Below, piece after piece: positions 30,318 through 38,421 of a stretch of DNA of 64,000 nucleotides (its first letter is position 1; every line of letters begins with the position of its first letter). The notes under the pieces are model-generated. The model made no database searches, was not told the origin of the DNA, and saw only the letters and a list, made by a program, of their open reading frames with translations. Both the position numbers and the translations under genes were made by a program. This DNA is from DASWJZ01 sp963792885. GTDB taxonomy: Bacteria > Pseudomonadota > Alphaproteobacteria > Rhizobiales > Afifellaceae. Location: positions 1-64,000 of the forward strand of contig CAWBXX010000006.1 in NCBI GenBank assembly GCA_963792885.1. Reading direction: 5' to 3'.

Positions 30318-31935
30318 TCAGTGCCGGCCGTGCCCGTGTCCGGTGACCACCGCTGCTAATGACTCGGCATCAGGAGGTGGATCGTTTCCGCGCCAGCTCA
30401 CGTGCAGATCGGGCCGCAACAGGAGGAGGTCGTAGCCATAGACCCGCCTCGGCGCCTCGTCCGCCAGGGGCAGGACGGTCAGAGGCGCACCGATGCGAAC
30501 TCATCGCTTTCTCAAGGGCCGTCGCGTCGACTGCCGTGCGGCCCAACTTCAGCAACGTGTAACCCGGCCCAATTCGGTCCTGAATTGGCGTCCCGTCGCC
30601 AAGCCAGACATGGGGCAGGCGGGCGCCGGGCCAACTGGTGGGTCGATAGTCCATGAGGTCGAGCCGCGGCGGCTCACCGATCCCGTCTACGACGATCGGG
30701 GAGCCCGCATAGCGATAGCCGAGCTCGGCGCCGATCATCTCATTGGTCTTGCGCTGTTCGACGGCGGCCACTTCCGCGAGCCGACGGCGCGCTGCCGCGC
30801 CCTCTGCCGTATCGTCCCTGATCTCCGGGCGCCATTCGCCTCGCCACTTGCGGCGGCCGAGCGAGGCATAACGCGACGCCGCGACGTTTCGCTCGCCCAC
30901 CTGGTGGCGCTCGATCTCGTAGGAGGCGAGAAGGTCCGGACCTCCCCAGCCCTGCAGCGTGGCGGCGAGCTTCCACGACAAGTCGATGGCATCTCCCACT
31001 CCGGTGTTCATGCCGAGCCCACCGGTCGGGATGACGAGATGAACGGAATCGCCCGCCAAGAAGACGCGGCCGCGGGAATAACTGTCCGCCAGGAGAAGGT
31101 TCTGCTTCCATTCGCCGACAGAGAGCATCTCGTAGTCCACCGGTATTGCGACGGTCGCCTCGAAACGCTCCCTCATGTCGGAATCCCGCGGCACCACCGC
31201 GTGGAGCGTGAAGTGCCTGGTGTCGTCCTGAACGATCAGGAAGGTCGAGCGGTCGTCGGCCACGTGGTAGTGACGGCCCTTGCCGATCGGGATGTGCTCG
31301 AACAGATCGTCTGAGCGGAACAACGCCTGCCTGAGCTTCAGGATGTTGCCTTCGCCCTGAAGAGCGATGCCGAGGCTCTTGCGCACGGTGCTTCCGCCGC
31401 CGTCGCATCCGACGAGAAATTGAGCGACGATCGTCTCCGTGCCGCCATCGCGGCGGCGCACCGTGGCCGTGACGCGCTCGGCGTCCTGCTGGAAGGCTTC
31501 AAGCGCGCAGCCATAGCGCACGCTTACCGGAGCGAGCGCCTCACATGCCGTCTTGAGCAGAGGCTCCAGCGTGTACTGCGATATGAGCTGATACGGCTCC
31601 GCCGGCATCGTGCCGTCGTTCACGCGCCGCGACTTTTCTCTCGCCTCTGTCACCGACGGGTAGGGCAGGTGCAGGAGAGGCGGTTCGATCAAGCTGGTGA
31701 CGATGAAGACGTCCATCGGCAGGTGGGCTGGAAAGCCGGCCGCACGGATCGTCTCGGAAATTCCGAGACGGCGATAGATCTCCATGGTGCGCGCGTTGCA
31801 GCGCTCCATCTTCGGGAGGAATTGCGGCGCCTCCTTCTGCTCGATCAGAGTGCAGCGAATGCCGCGCTTGCCAAGGTCCAACGCGAGCGTGAGCCCTACA
31901 GGACCTGCTCCGACGATCAAGACCTGCGTATCCAC
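30318..31935 (-). CDS. FAD-dependent aromatic hydroxylase (one frameshift)
   Basis: Flavoprotein monooxygenase of the PHBH fold (MhpA/PheA-like), about 538 residues after correction. It has the dinucleotide motif VGAGPVGLTLALDLG (residues 8-22), the DG motif region LVGCDGGGSTVRKSLG and the second FAD motif FLAGDSVHLVIPTGG. Near 30500 the frame changes, after which the expected C-terminus appears: LTVLPLADEAPRRVYGYDLL, LRPDLHVSWRG, ending GHGHGRH. It is third in a minus-strand set with the class II aldolase and amidohydrolase. It probably hydroxylates an aromatic acid. Confidence 0.84.
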
Positions 31936-31962
31936 GCCGCGTCGGCTCCATACGGAAGGAGG

Positions 31963-32976
31963 CTAGCGGGAGAGGCCGAAAAGGGCCCGTGCGTTGCGGA
32001 AGCTTATCTTCTCGCGATCCGCGTCGGACATCTCGATCGATTCCAGCACCTTGATGGTGTCGCGGATGTAACCGGGACCACGCTCCGGATCGAAGGGCGA
32101 GTCGGAGGCGAACAGAATCCGGTCCACGCTGTAGAAGGCCAGCCCGCAAAGCGTTGCCGGTCGCGAGCCGAAGACCGCGGTGTCGGCATAGAACTCCTTA
32201 AAGTACTCGAACGGGCGTCTCTTCAGGCGCTCCAGCACTGAAGTCAGGTTCTCGTCGGAGGTACGTTTGCCGAGCTGATCCCAACCGGGGCCCACCCGGC
32301 CTTCGAAGAAGGGCACCATGGCGCCCATGTGATGGGCGAGAATCTTCAGGTTGGGGATACGGTCGAGGATGCCGGAGAAGACGAAGCGAGCCATGGCTGC
32401 GCTCGTCTCGTAGGGCCAGCCGAAGGTCCACCAGATCTCGTATTTCGACTTTGTCTCCGTCGCATAGTCGGGCATGCCTGACGTGCGCGACGGGTGAAGA
32501 AGGATCGGCTTGTCGTATCTCGCGGCCACTTCATAAATCGGCTCGAAGCGCGGCTCGTCGAGCGGAGCCCCGTTGACGTTGCTGTGAATTTGCAGGCCGT
32601 TGGCGCCGAGCTCCTGAAACGCTCTTTCGGCTTCCTCGGCGGCCGCCTGTGGGTCGTTCATCGGCAGGGCGGCCACGTAGCCTTCGAAGCGGTCCGGATG
32701 ATTGGCCACGAGCTCCGCGAGGCCCTCATTGGCGAGGCTCGCGAGCTCTACCGCGACCGTTGGATCTCCCATGGCCTCGAGCGGCGGCATCCCGATCGAA
32801 AGGATCTGGGTGTAGTCCTTGAACTGATCCATCACGCGGAAGCGCGTATCGAGATCGAAGATAGCGGGGACGTTCTGCATCCGCTTGCCGATCCCAGCGC
32901 CGGCGCCCTCCAGCGACTGGATTTTCGCCCAAAGCTTTTTGGGGAAGAAGTGGTTGAAGGCATCGATGTAGCGCAT
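31963..32976 (-). CDS. Amidohydrolase of the ACMSD-like decarboxylase group
   Basis: Intact 337-residue TIM-barrel protein related to 2-amino-3-carboxymuconate semialdehyde and aromatic-acid decarboxylases. Later metal or catalytic residues are present: His in ILLHPSRTSG, His in ILAHHMGAMVPFFEGRV and Asp in ILFASDSPFDPERGP. The N-terminal HxH is altered: YIDAFNHFFP has Phe-Asn-His. The start at 32976 (MRYIDAF) is set by homology; the frame is open further upstream but that part overlaps the next gene. It lies between the aldolase and FAD-hydroxylase genes, so a role in decarboxylating or hydrolysing an aromatic intermediate is likely. Confidence 0.82.
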   Translation of the reverse strand: MRYIDAFNHFFPKKLWAKIQSLEGAGAGIGKRMQNVPAIFDLDTRFRVMDQFKDYTQILSIGMPPLEAMGDPTVAVELASLANEGLAELVANHPDRFEGYVAALPMNDPQAAAEEAERAFQELGANGLQIHSNVNGAPLDEPRFEPIYEVAARYDKPILLHPSRTSGMPDYATETKSKYEIWWTFGWPYETSAAMARFVFSGILDRIPNLKILAHHMGAMVPFFEGRVGPGWDQLGKRTSDENLTSVLERLKRRPFEYFKEFYADTAVFGSRPATLCGLAFYSVDRILFASDSPFDPERGPGYIRDTIKVLESIEMSDADREKISFRNARALFGLSR

Positions 32977-33029
32977 GAGCGAGAAACCCCTTTCGGCCAG
33001 CTGGGGAGCGGCGAATCGTGCAGCGCCAG

Positions 33030-33792
33030 CTACCGGTCGGTTTTCGAGAAGCCGGGACCGGTATCCCAGCTCTGCTGGACATAGGGACGGCCCACCCGAC
33101 TGCACCAGTTTTCCCAGCCGCGCTCCCATGTGAAGCCGGCGCGTCCTTTCGTGACCGCAGCGATCTCGCCCTCCGAAAGATAGATCACGTCGCCCATCGC
33201 AAGAGCCCTGATTTGCATGGCGGCGTTCAGCTCCAAATAGACCGACGTAAATACCGCCTCGCGCAGCGAGCGGCCCACGACCACGCTGCCATGGCCGCGC
33301 ATCAGCGTTGACGTACGGAGGCCGAGACAGGCGGCGAGATCGCGTCCCATTTCCATCGAGGTGACGAGCAGATTGGTGCAGTCGCCGAATTGCGAGCGGA
33401 TATCCCATGTCGGGATGTCGCCGCCGATGGGCGCTGCCATATGCATCAGCGGACGCAGCGACTGACCGGTGACGCTGAATGGAATGACGCTAGGGCTGTG
33501 ATTGTGCACAACCGACATCACCTCGGGGCGCGCCTCGTAGATGGCGCCGTGGATGAAGCGCTCGGAGTAGGGCTTGCCGGGGGCCGCTCCTACGGTCTCG
33601 CCCTCCAGCGTGAACTCCATGATGTCGGCCGCCTCGATCAGCTCCGGGGCACGGGCGCGTGAGAGCAGAAAGAATCCAGGCTTTTCGGGATGACGGATGC
33701 TCACATGCCCGAACGAGTTCGAGGACGCGTTCATGAGCCAGGATGCGATTTGCCGTGACCAGCTCTTCCTTCAGGCCGTCGGTATTCATCAT
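33030..33792 (-). CDS. Class II aldolase/adducin family protein (one frameshift)
   Basis: Zinc-dependent class II aldolase fold, about 253 residues. It begins MMNTDGLKEELVTANRILA; after a frame change near 33710 it continues SFGHVSIRHPEKPGFFLLSR. Metal ligands are VVHNHSPSV (HxH) and the His of LMRGHGSVVVG; the acid residue lies in YSERFIHGAIYE. This family includes sugar-phosphate aldolases but also aromatic decarboxylases such as 3,4-dihydroxyphthalate 2-decarboxylase, which would fit the setting with an aromatic hydroxylase. First gene of the minus-strand set, with an operator-like repeat 99 bases upstream. Confidence 0.82.
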
Positions 33793-33890
33793 TCCCGGTC
33801 AGTTCCTTGGTTCCTCATGAGTGGTCACGAAGCCGGTTCACCGGCATCGTAAACCAGCTTAAACGGACTAGGTCCGCCAAAAGAACCGCC

Positions 33891-33906
33891 GTTCCCTATG
33901 CGGGAA
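33891..33906. promoter_or_regulatory. Operator-like inverted repeat between divergent aldolase and tctC
   Basis: GTTCCC-TATGC-GGGAAC is a perfect 6-bp inverted repeat with a 5-base spacer, placed between the divergent class II aldolase and tctC genes. Similar TTCC/GGAA dyads occur at 38310, 52922, 54613 and 61019. The style fits IclR-family operators. Confidence 0.5.
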
Positions 33907-34018
33907 CATGAAATTCCGATGAGCCGGTGCGAGGGATATAGTTCGCATCATGTTGCGAGGGATGGTGCGAAGCCCGAACAAGAGGCAGCGCCGCCAACGC
34001 GTTCGACGGGAGGAAGAA

Positions 34019-35047
34019 ATGCTCTTTCGATTGAAGGCAATCACTGTTGCTGCCGGCGCGGTCGCGCTGGCCTCGATCTCGACGGCCTCGGCGCAGAGCG
34101 TCGAGGAGTTCTACACCGGCAAGACGATCGAGGTGCAGATCGGGTTCAGCGTCGGCGGCGGCTACGACACATATGCGCGCTTGCTTGCCGCGCATATGGG
34201 CAAGCACATCCCGGGCAATCCGACCATGGTGCCGAAAAACATGCCGGGCGCCGGAAGCCTCAAGCTCGCCAACTGGCTCTATGAAGCGGCGCCGCAGGAC
34301 GGCACCGTCTTCGGCATCGTCGCGCGCGCGGCACCTTTCGATCCGCTGTTCGGCAATGAAGCCGCGAAATTCGACGCGCAGAAGTTCAACTACATCGGCT
34401 CGGCCAACAATGAGGTCAGCGTCTGCGTCGCGCGTGCCGATACCGGCATCAAGACGTTCGACGATCTGAAGGAGAAGGAGCTGATCGTCGGCGGCACCGG
34501 GCCGACAGCCGACACGGTACAGTTTCCGAAAGTCATGAACGCGGTGTTCGGCACGAAGATCAAGATCATCGACGGCTATCCCGGTGGCAACGACGTGAAC
34601 CTGGCCATGGAGCGCGGCGAGGTTACGGGGCGCTGCGGATGGTCCTGGTCGAGCGTCGTGTCGACACGGCAGGACTGGCTCGATAGCGGCTACATCAACG
34701 TTCTCATGCAGCTTTCCACCTCCCGGCATCCGGACATCCCGGACTCGGTTCCGCTGATCATGGACCGCGCCCAGTCGGACGATGACAAGCGCCTCCTGCG
34801 CGTGGTCTTCACGCGTCAGGCCCTCGGACGCCCCTTCCTCGCGCCGCCGAACATTCCGGCGGATCGGGTCAAGGCGCTGCGTGACGCATTCATGGCGACG
34901 ATGCAGGATCCGGAATTCCTCGCCGCGGCAAAGCAGGCTGATCTCGAAGTCACGCCGATCTCAGGCGAAGAGGTGCAGCAGCTGGTGGCCGATGCCTACG
35001 AGGCTTCGCCGGAAATCGTGAAGCGCATCTCGGAAATCGTAGAATAA
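34019..35047 (+). CDS. TTT periplasmic receptor, TctC/Bug family (orphan)
   Basis: Intact 342-residue periplasmic receptor. The ATG at 34019 follows GGGAGGAAGAA and begins a signal peptide (MLFRLKAITVAAGAVALA, cleaved after ASAQ). The Bug landmarks are modified: VQIGFSVGGGYDTYARLLA, NPTMVPKNMPGAGSLKLANW and GTVFGIVARAAPFDPL. No permease is adjacent; it may serve the TctAB fusion at 38.4 kb and/or the TctA/TctB pair at 41.7 kb. It is divergent from the aldolase/amidohydrolase/FAD-hydroxylase set across a shared operator-like repeat. A strong terminator follows. Confidence 0.85.
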   Translation: MLFRLKAITVAAGAVALASISTASAQSVEEFYTGKTIEVQIGFSVGGGYDTYARLLAAHMGKHIPGNPTMVPKNMPGAGSLKLANWLYEAAPQDGTVFGIVARAAPFDPLFGNEAAKFDAQKFNYIGSANNEVSVCVARADTGIKTFDDLKEKELIVGGTGPTADTVQFPKVMNAVFGTKIKIIDGYPGGNDVNLAMERGEVTGRCGWSWSSVVSTRQDWLDSGYINVLMQLSTSRHPDIPDSVPLIMDRAQSDDDKRLLRVVFTRQALGRPFLAPPNIPADRVKALRDAFMATMQDPEFLAAAKQADLEVTPISGEEVQQLVADAYEASPEIVKRISEIVE

Positions 35048-35058
35048 CAACAGCCCGA

Positions 35059-35131
35059 CCGGCGCCTCCGCGCCGGCCTTCTCCCAAGGCACCACTTAAG
35101 GCCGTCGCCTTCTGGCGGCGGCCTTTTCTTT
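35059..35131 (+). terminator. Two successive hairpins, the second with a T-run
   Basis: Hairpin one is CCGGCGC-CTCC-GCGCCGG (35059-35076). Hairpin two pairs GGCCGTCGCC (35100-35109) with GGCGGCGGCC (35114-35123), one G-T pair, and is followed by TTTTCTTT. This is a good intrinsic terminator for the plus-strand tctC, ending just before the convergent EamA gene. Confidence 0.85.
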
Positions 35132-35132
35132 G

Positions 35133-36107
35133 TCATGGCCAGGAGAGCCTCATGACAGCGGCGATGGAGTCGGGCAGGGGCACATGAGTCAGCACGAACT
35201 CAGTATCGAGCGCCAAGGCCAGCGCGCCGAGCATCGAGGCGCCGATGCCGAGATAGGTGCGGATGCCGAGAACCTCGTGGTCGCGGTTGAGGATCCAGGC
35301 AAAGACGACGCGGAAGGCGACCGAGGTGCGCTGGATGGTGGTGACCACGCTGACGGGCGCGATCGCCAGCGCCATATAGCGAAACACCTGCGAGACAAAC
35401 ACCGCGAAACCTGAGAACGCGAACCAGCCGGCAGGCGACGCCTGCATGGAGAAGAGCTCGGCGCGGTTGGCCGGGATCAGGAACAGCGCAACGACGACGA
35501 TCGACGCGGCGAGGTAGGAGATGAATCCCGCGGCGATGCTTTCCACGATACCGCCACCGCGCAGGCCGATGTGGATCAGGAGCGGGCTCGTGCCGTAGCC
35601 GAGCGCGCATACGATTCCCCAAAGCGTGCCTTCCAGATAGCGCGGCTCGAAACCGGACGCGGTCTTGGCGGATTGGCCGTTGCGGCGCCGCTGAAGAATG
35701 ATCATCGGGCCGATCATGACGAGGATAATGCCGAACGCTTTCAGCGGGGTCAGCGTCTCGCCGAGGAACGTTATCGCCAGAACCAGCGCGACGAGGATGC
35801 TGAGCTGCTGGATGGGGCTCGACAAGGCGGCGCCCATCGCCTGCGTCGCGCGATAGTTTCCGTAACGCCCAAGGACGAAGTGGATGACGCCGGCAACCGA
35901 CAGCCAGATCCAGGTCGCGGCGCCGAAGTGCCGGAGCGGGGCGAGGGCGCCAAACGTGAAGCAAAGGAGCAAGAAAAGTGGGACGCCGATCGGGACGGTG
36001 ATGGCAAGCGCCTGAAACACCGAGCCGGTCAGGACACCCCGGCGGATAGCGGCGTTATTGAGCCCGAATGTTGCGGCGGACAGAAGCGCGAGAATCGCGC
36101 CGAGCAC
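35133..36107 (-). CDS. EamA/DMT-family transporter
   Basis: Intact 324-residue membrane protein with ten predicted helices in two EamA repeats (about 1-140 and 160-300). Typical pieces are MLGAILALLSAATFGLNNAA, AALSSPIQQLSILVALVLA with FLGETLT, and IAPVSVVTTIQRTSVAFRV. DMT transporters export or import small metabolites. It follows the cupin genes by one base and may move a pathway intermediate. The substrate cannot be inferred. Confidence 0.83.
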   Translation of the reverse strand: MLGAILALLSAATFGLNNAAIRRGVLTGSVFQALAITVPIGVPLFLLLCFTFGALAPLRHFGAATWIWLSVAGVIHFVLGRYGNYRATQAMGAALSSPIQQLSILVALVLAITFLGETLTPLKAFGIILVMIGPMIILQRRRNGQSAKTASGFEPRYLEGTLWGIVCALGYGTSPLLIHIGLRGGGIVESIAAGFISYLAASIVVVALFLIPANRAELFSMQASPAGWFAFSGFAVFVSQVFRYMALAIAPVSVVTTIQRTSVAFRVVFAWILNRDHEVLGIRTYLGIGASMLGALALALDTEFVLTHVPLPDSIAAVMRLSWP

Positions 36108-36108
36108 G

Positions 36109-36720
36109 TCAGGCCGGCTTTCTATCGCCGCGCAGGAATTCGCGAACGATCTCCGGCGTCAGGGCAAGCCCAGGCTCATATTCGGGCGCGTTCTCGATCT
36201 GCTCCAGATCGTTGAGCCCGCTGTGCTTGAATATCCGGTTGATCGAGGAGATCAGCCTCGCCGGCCGCTCCGGATCGGCGTTGAAATGCTGGTGGATCGT
36301 GTTCGGCGGCACGTAGATCACGTCTCCGGCCTCCCACTCGAAGCGCTTCACTTCGTCCTGCGGCAGCCAGTGGTAGGTGTCGGTGATCTCCACGTCGCAA
36401 TCCTGGTGAAGATCATAGCCGCGGCCCTCGATCACGTAGAGGCATTCCTCGGCGAGATGCCGATGCTTGCCGGAGCGGCTGCCGGGCGGGATGATCTGCA
36501 TGTAGGCGTCGACCGTCTCCATGCGCGTGTTCATCGCTTCGTTGATGAGATGCTTGAGCAACCCCTGGCGGGACATCTCCCAAGGCATGTCCTCCGGCGA
36601 GATGACCTTGCGGCGGCCGGCATTGCGCTGCGGCGCCGCCGCAGCGTCATCGAGAAGTCCCTGATAGAGGCGCTCGTTCGACGCACCCGCGATCCAGGCC
36701 TTGGCTTCTCCCCAGGCCAT
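36109..36720 (-). CDS. Cupin protein, subunit B of a paired-cupin module
   Basis: Single-cupin protein of 203 residues related to gentisate-dioxygenase-like cupins. It has GLLKHLINEAMNTRMETVD, then the metal-binding strands SGKHRHLAEECLYVIEG (His86, His88, Glu91/92) and YVPPNTIHQHFNADPERPA (His143, His145). All expected metal ligands are present. The ATG at 36720 lies one base past the stop of cupin A (an upstream in-frame extension to 36765 overlaps cupin A and was rejected). The A-then-B order recurs at 40.5-41.7 kb. Function unknown; an oxygenase or isomerase on an aromatic or dicarboxylic substrate is plausible. Confidence 0.8.
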   Translation of the reverse strand: MAWGEAKAWIAGASNERLYQGLLDDAAAAPQRNAGRRKVISPEDMPWEMSRQGLLKHLINEAMNTRMETVDAYMQIIPPGSRSGKHRHLAEECLYVIEGRGYDLHQDCDVEITDTYHWLPQDEVKRFEWEAGDVIYVPPNTIHQHFNADPERPARLISSINRIFKHSGLNDLEQIENAPEYEPGLALTPEIVREFLRGDRKPA

Positions 36721-36721
36721 C

Positions 36722-37332
36722 TCAGTAGCCTTCCGCCGGGTGGTTGAAGTCGTCCTCTTCCTCACGCACCTCGTAGTCTTCGCGCGCCGGGCGCCGGGGT
36801 CGTGGCACGAGGCTCCACCGTCTTCTGGAACAGCATGTTCATGAACATGAACATCGGCTTGGTCTTGATCACCAGCGCCCGGGCCGGCTTGTCGGGCGAG
36901 CCGTTGAAATGCTGATGCACGCAGTTGTTATGCACGATGACCACGTCGCCCGCCTTCCAGTCGTAGCGGATGTCGTCGTGGATCTCGTAGCCCTCGCCGT
37001 CGAGAATGTAGAATGCCGCCTCGTTGACGTGGCCGTGCTTCTGGCTCTTTCCGCCGGGAGCATATTCCTCAAGGTGCAGGTGGAAGTTCTGCGTGATGCC
37101 GTCCTTCGGCTCGACATAGTGGCGGCTGTAGGCCTGCGGGCCGTCGACGAATTTGATCTCGCTGCGCCTTCCTGACGCGCGGCATCGATCGGAGGCGCTG
37201 CAGCTCCTCGGACAGGTTGTAGGCACCCTGGATCGCGCGGACGAAGATGCGATCCTTCTTGCTATGGTAATATTCCTTCGGCGCCGCCGCTTTCGTTCCG
37301 GCGGACGGCCCGCCAGCCTCATCGCGTTTCAT
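36722..37332 (-). CDS. Cupin protein, subunit A of a paired-cupin module (frameshifted)
   Basis: Single-cupin protein of about 202 residues. It begins MKRDEAGGPSAGTKAAAPKE with KKDRIFVRAIQGAYNLSEEL, then after a frame change near 37165 FVDGPQAYSRHYVEPKDG, the metal motif SQKHGHVNEAAFYILDGEG and VHNNCVHQHFNGSPD. A Met/Phe-rich segment (KPMFMFMNMLFQKTVE) follows; a second frame change near 36785 leads to the end EEEDDFNHPAEGY. The same architecture, including the Phe/Met segment, is seen in the homologue at 40501. It stops one base before cupin B begins. Confidence 0.78.
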
Positions 37333-37423
37333 GACGGCCCTCTTTGTGGCTTTCCGCGACAAGTACCAGGACGGCAACGGCCCGACAAGAACGCCGTTCC
37401 TGCTGATAGAACGTCAGCCGCCG

Positions 37424-38255
37424 TCAGTGGGCATCGTCCGTGGGCATCGGCAGGCCGCGGGCGATCTTGAACGCTTTGATCGCCTCCTTGACCGTTCCCG
37501 CCACAGGCATCGCGACGCGCGCCTTGTCCGCCTCGGCGAGCAGGATCATCATGTCCTTCTCGGCCCACAAGGCCGGGCGCTCGTCGGCGCGGGTCTCCAG
37601 TGCCCAGTTCGCGCCGCTGCCGTATCCGAGCGCCTCGCGCAACGCATCCCGATCGACGCCGAAGCGCTCCGCGAATGCCATGCCCTCAATGTTGGCGCAA
37701 AGGCATGTCCATAGCAGCATGTTGTTGACGGCCTTGGCCGCTTGTCCGGCGCCGACCTCTCCGAGGCGAAGAACGTGCTCGGCGAACGCCGTGAAGACGG
37801 GCCTGCACGCGTCGATGTCGGCCTCGGCGCCACCGGCATAGACGAGAAGGCGGCCGCCCTCCGCTGCAGCCTCGCCGCGCGACAGCGGCATGTCGATCAG
37901 CCGAACGCCGGTAGCGGCAAGGCGGTCGCGAAGTCCCGATCACGTAGCTCGGAGCGACGGTCGACGCCACCGCGAGAAACGTGTCCGGACGCAGCGCTTC
38001 GGCCATCCCGCCTTGTCCGAACAGCACCTCCTCGACCTGGCTTTCGAAGCCCACGACGATGATCACGAGGTCGCTTCGCGCCGCGACGCCTGCGGGACTC
38101 TCCTCGAGCCTGACGCCGAGGCTTTGCGCCGCTGCCGCTCCTTCCGGTGCCGGATCGTATCCGCACACGTCGTAGCCGTTCGCGGCAATATGACGTGCCA
38201 TCGGACGGCCCATGCGGCCGAGCCCGACAAGGCCGACGGTGCGGATCACATGCAT
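37424..38255 (-). CDS. 3-hydroxyisobutyrate-dehydrogenase-like NAD-binding protein (one frameshift)
   Basis: Beta-hydroxyacid dehydrogenase, about 277 residues. The Rossmann motif is VGLVGLGRMGRPMARHI. The substrate-binding stretch is IDMPLSRGEAAAEGG, and the catalytic Lys lies in GAGQAAKAVNNMLLW. One frame change falls near 37935. The ATG at 38255 has GGGAG nine bases upstream. It is upstream of the cupin pair on the same strand and divergent from the TctAB fusion gene, so it probably oxidises or reduces a hydroxyacid in the same route. Confidence 0.82.
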
Positions 38256-38309
38256 TGCGGACATCTCCCATGCGCGACGCAACGATGCCTGCGCCAGAAG
38301 CGGAATGGC

Positions 38310-38326
38310 GTTCCGTAGCGCGAAAC
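38310..38326. promoter_or_regulatory. Imperfect operator-like inverted repeat
   Basis: GTTCCG-TAGCG-CGAAAC (five of six arm bases pair, 5-base spacer) lies between the divergent dehydrogenase/cupin genes and the TctAB fusion gene. It overlaps CGGAA-TGGCG-TTCCG at 38301-38315. The spacing is like that of the 33891 repeat. Confidence 0.35.
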
Positions 38327-38421
38327 AAGCGGCTCGCCTGCCGTCTGATATCCGGTCATACTTCCTTCAACAAGAACACGCCCGAGCAGGGCGAAGAACC
38401 GGAATGGGGAGAGATATCGGC

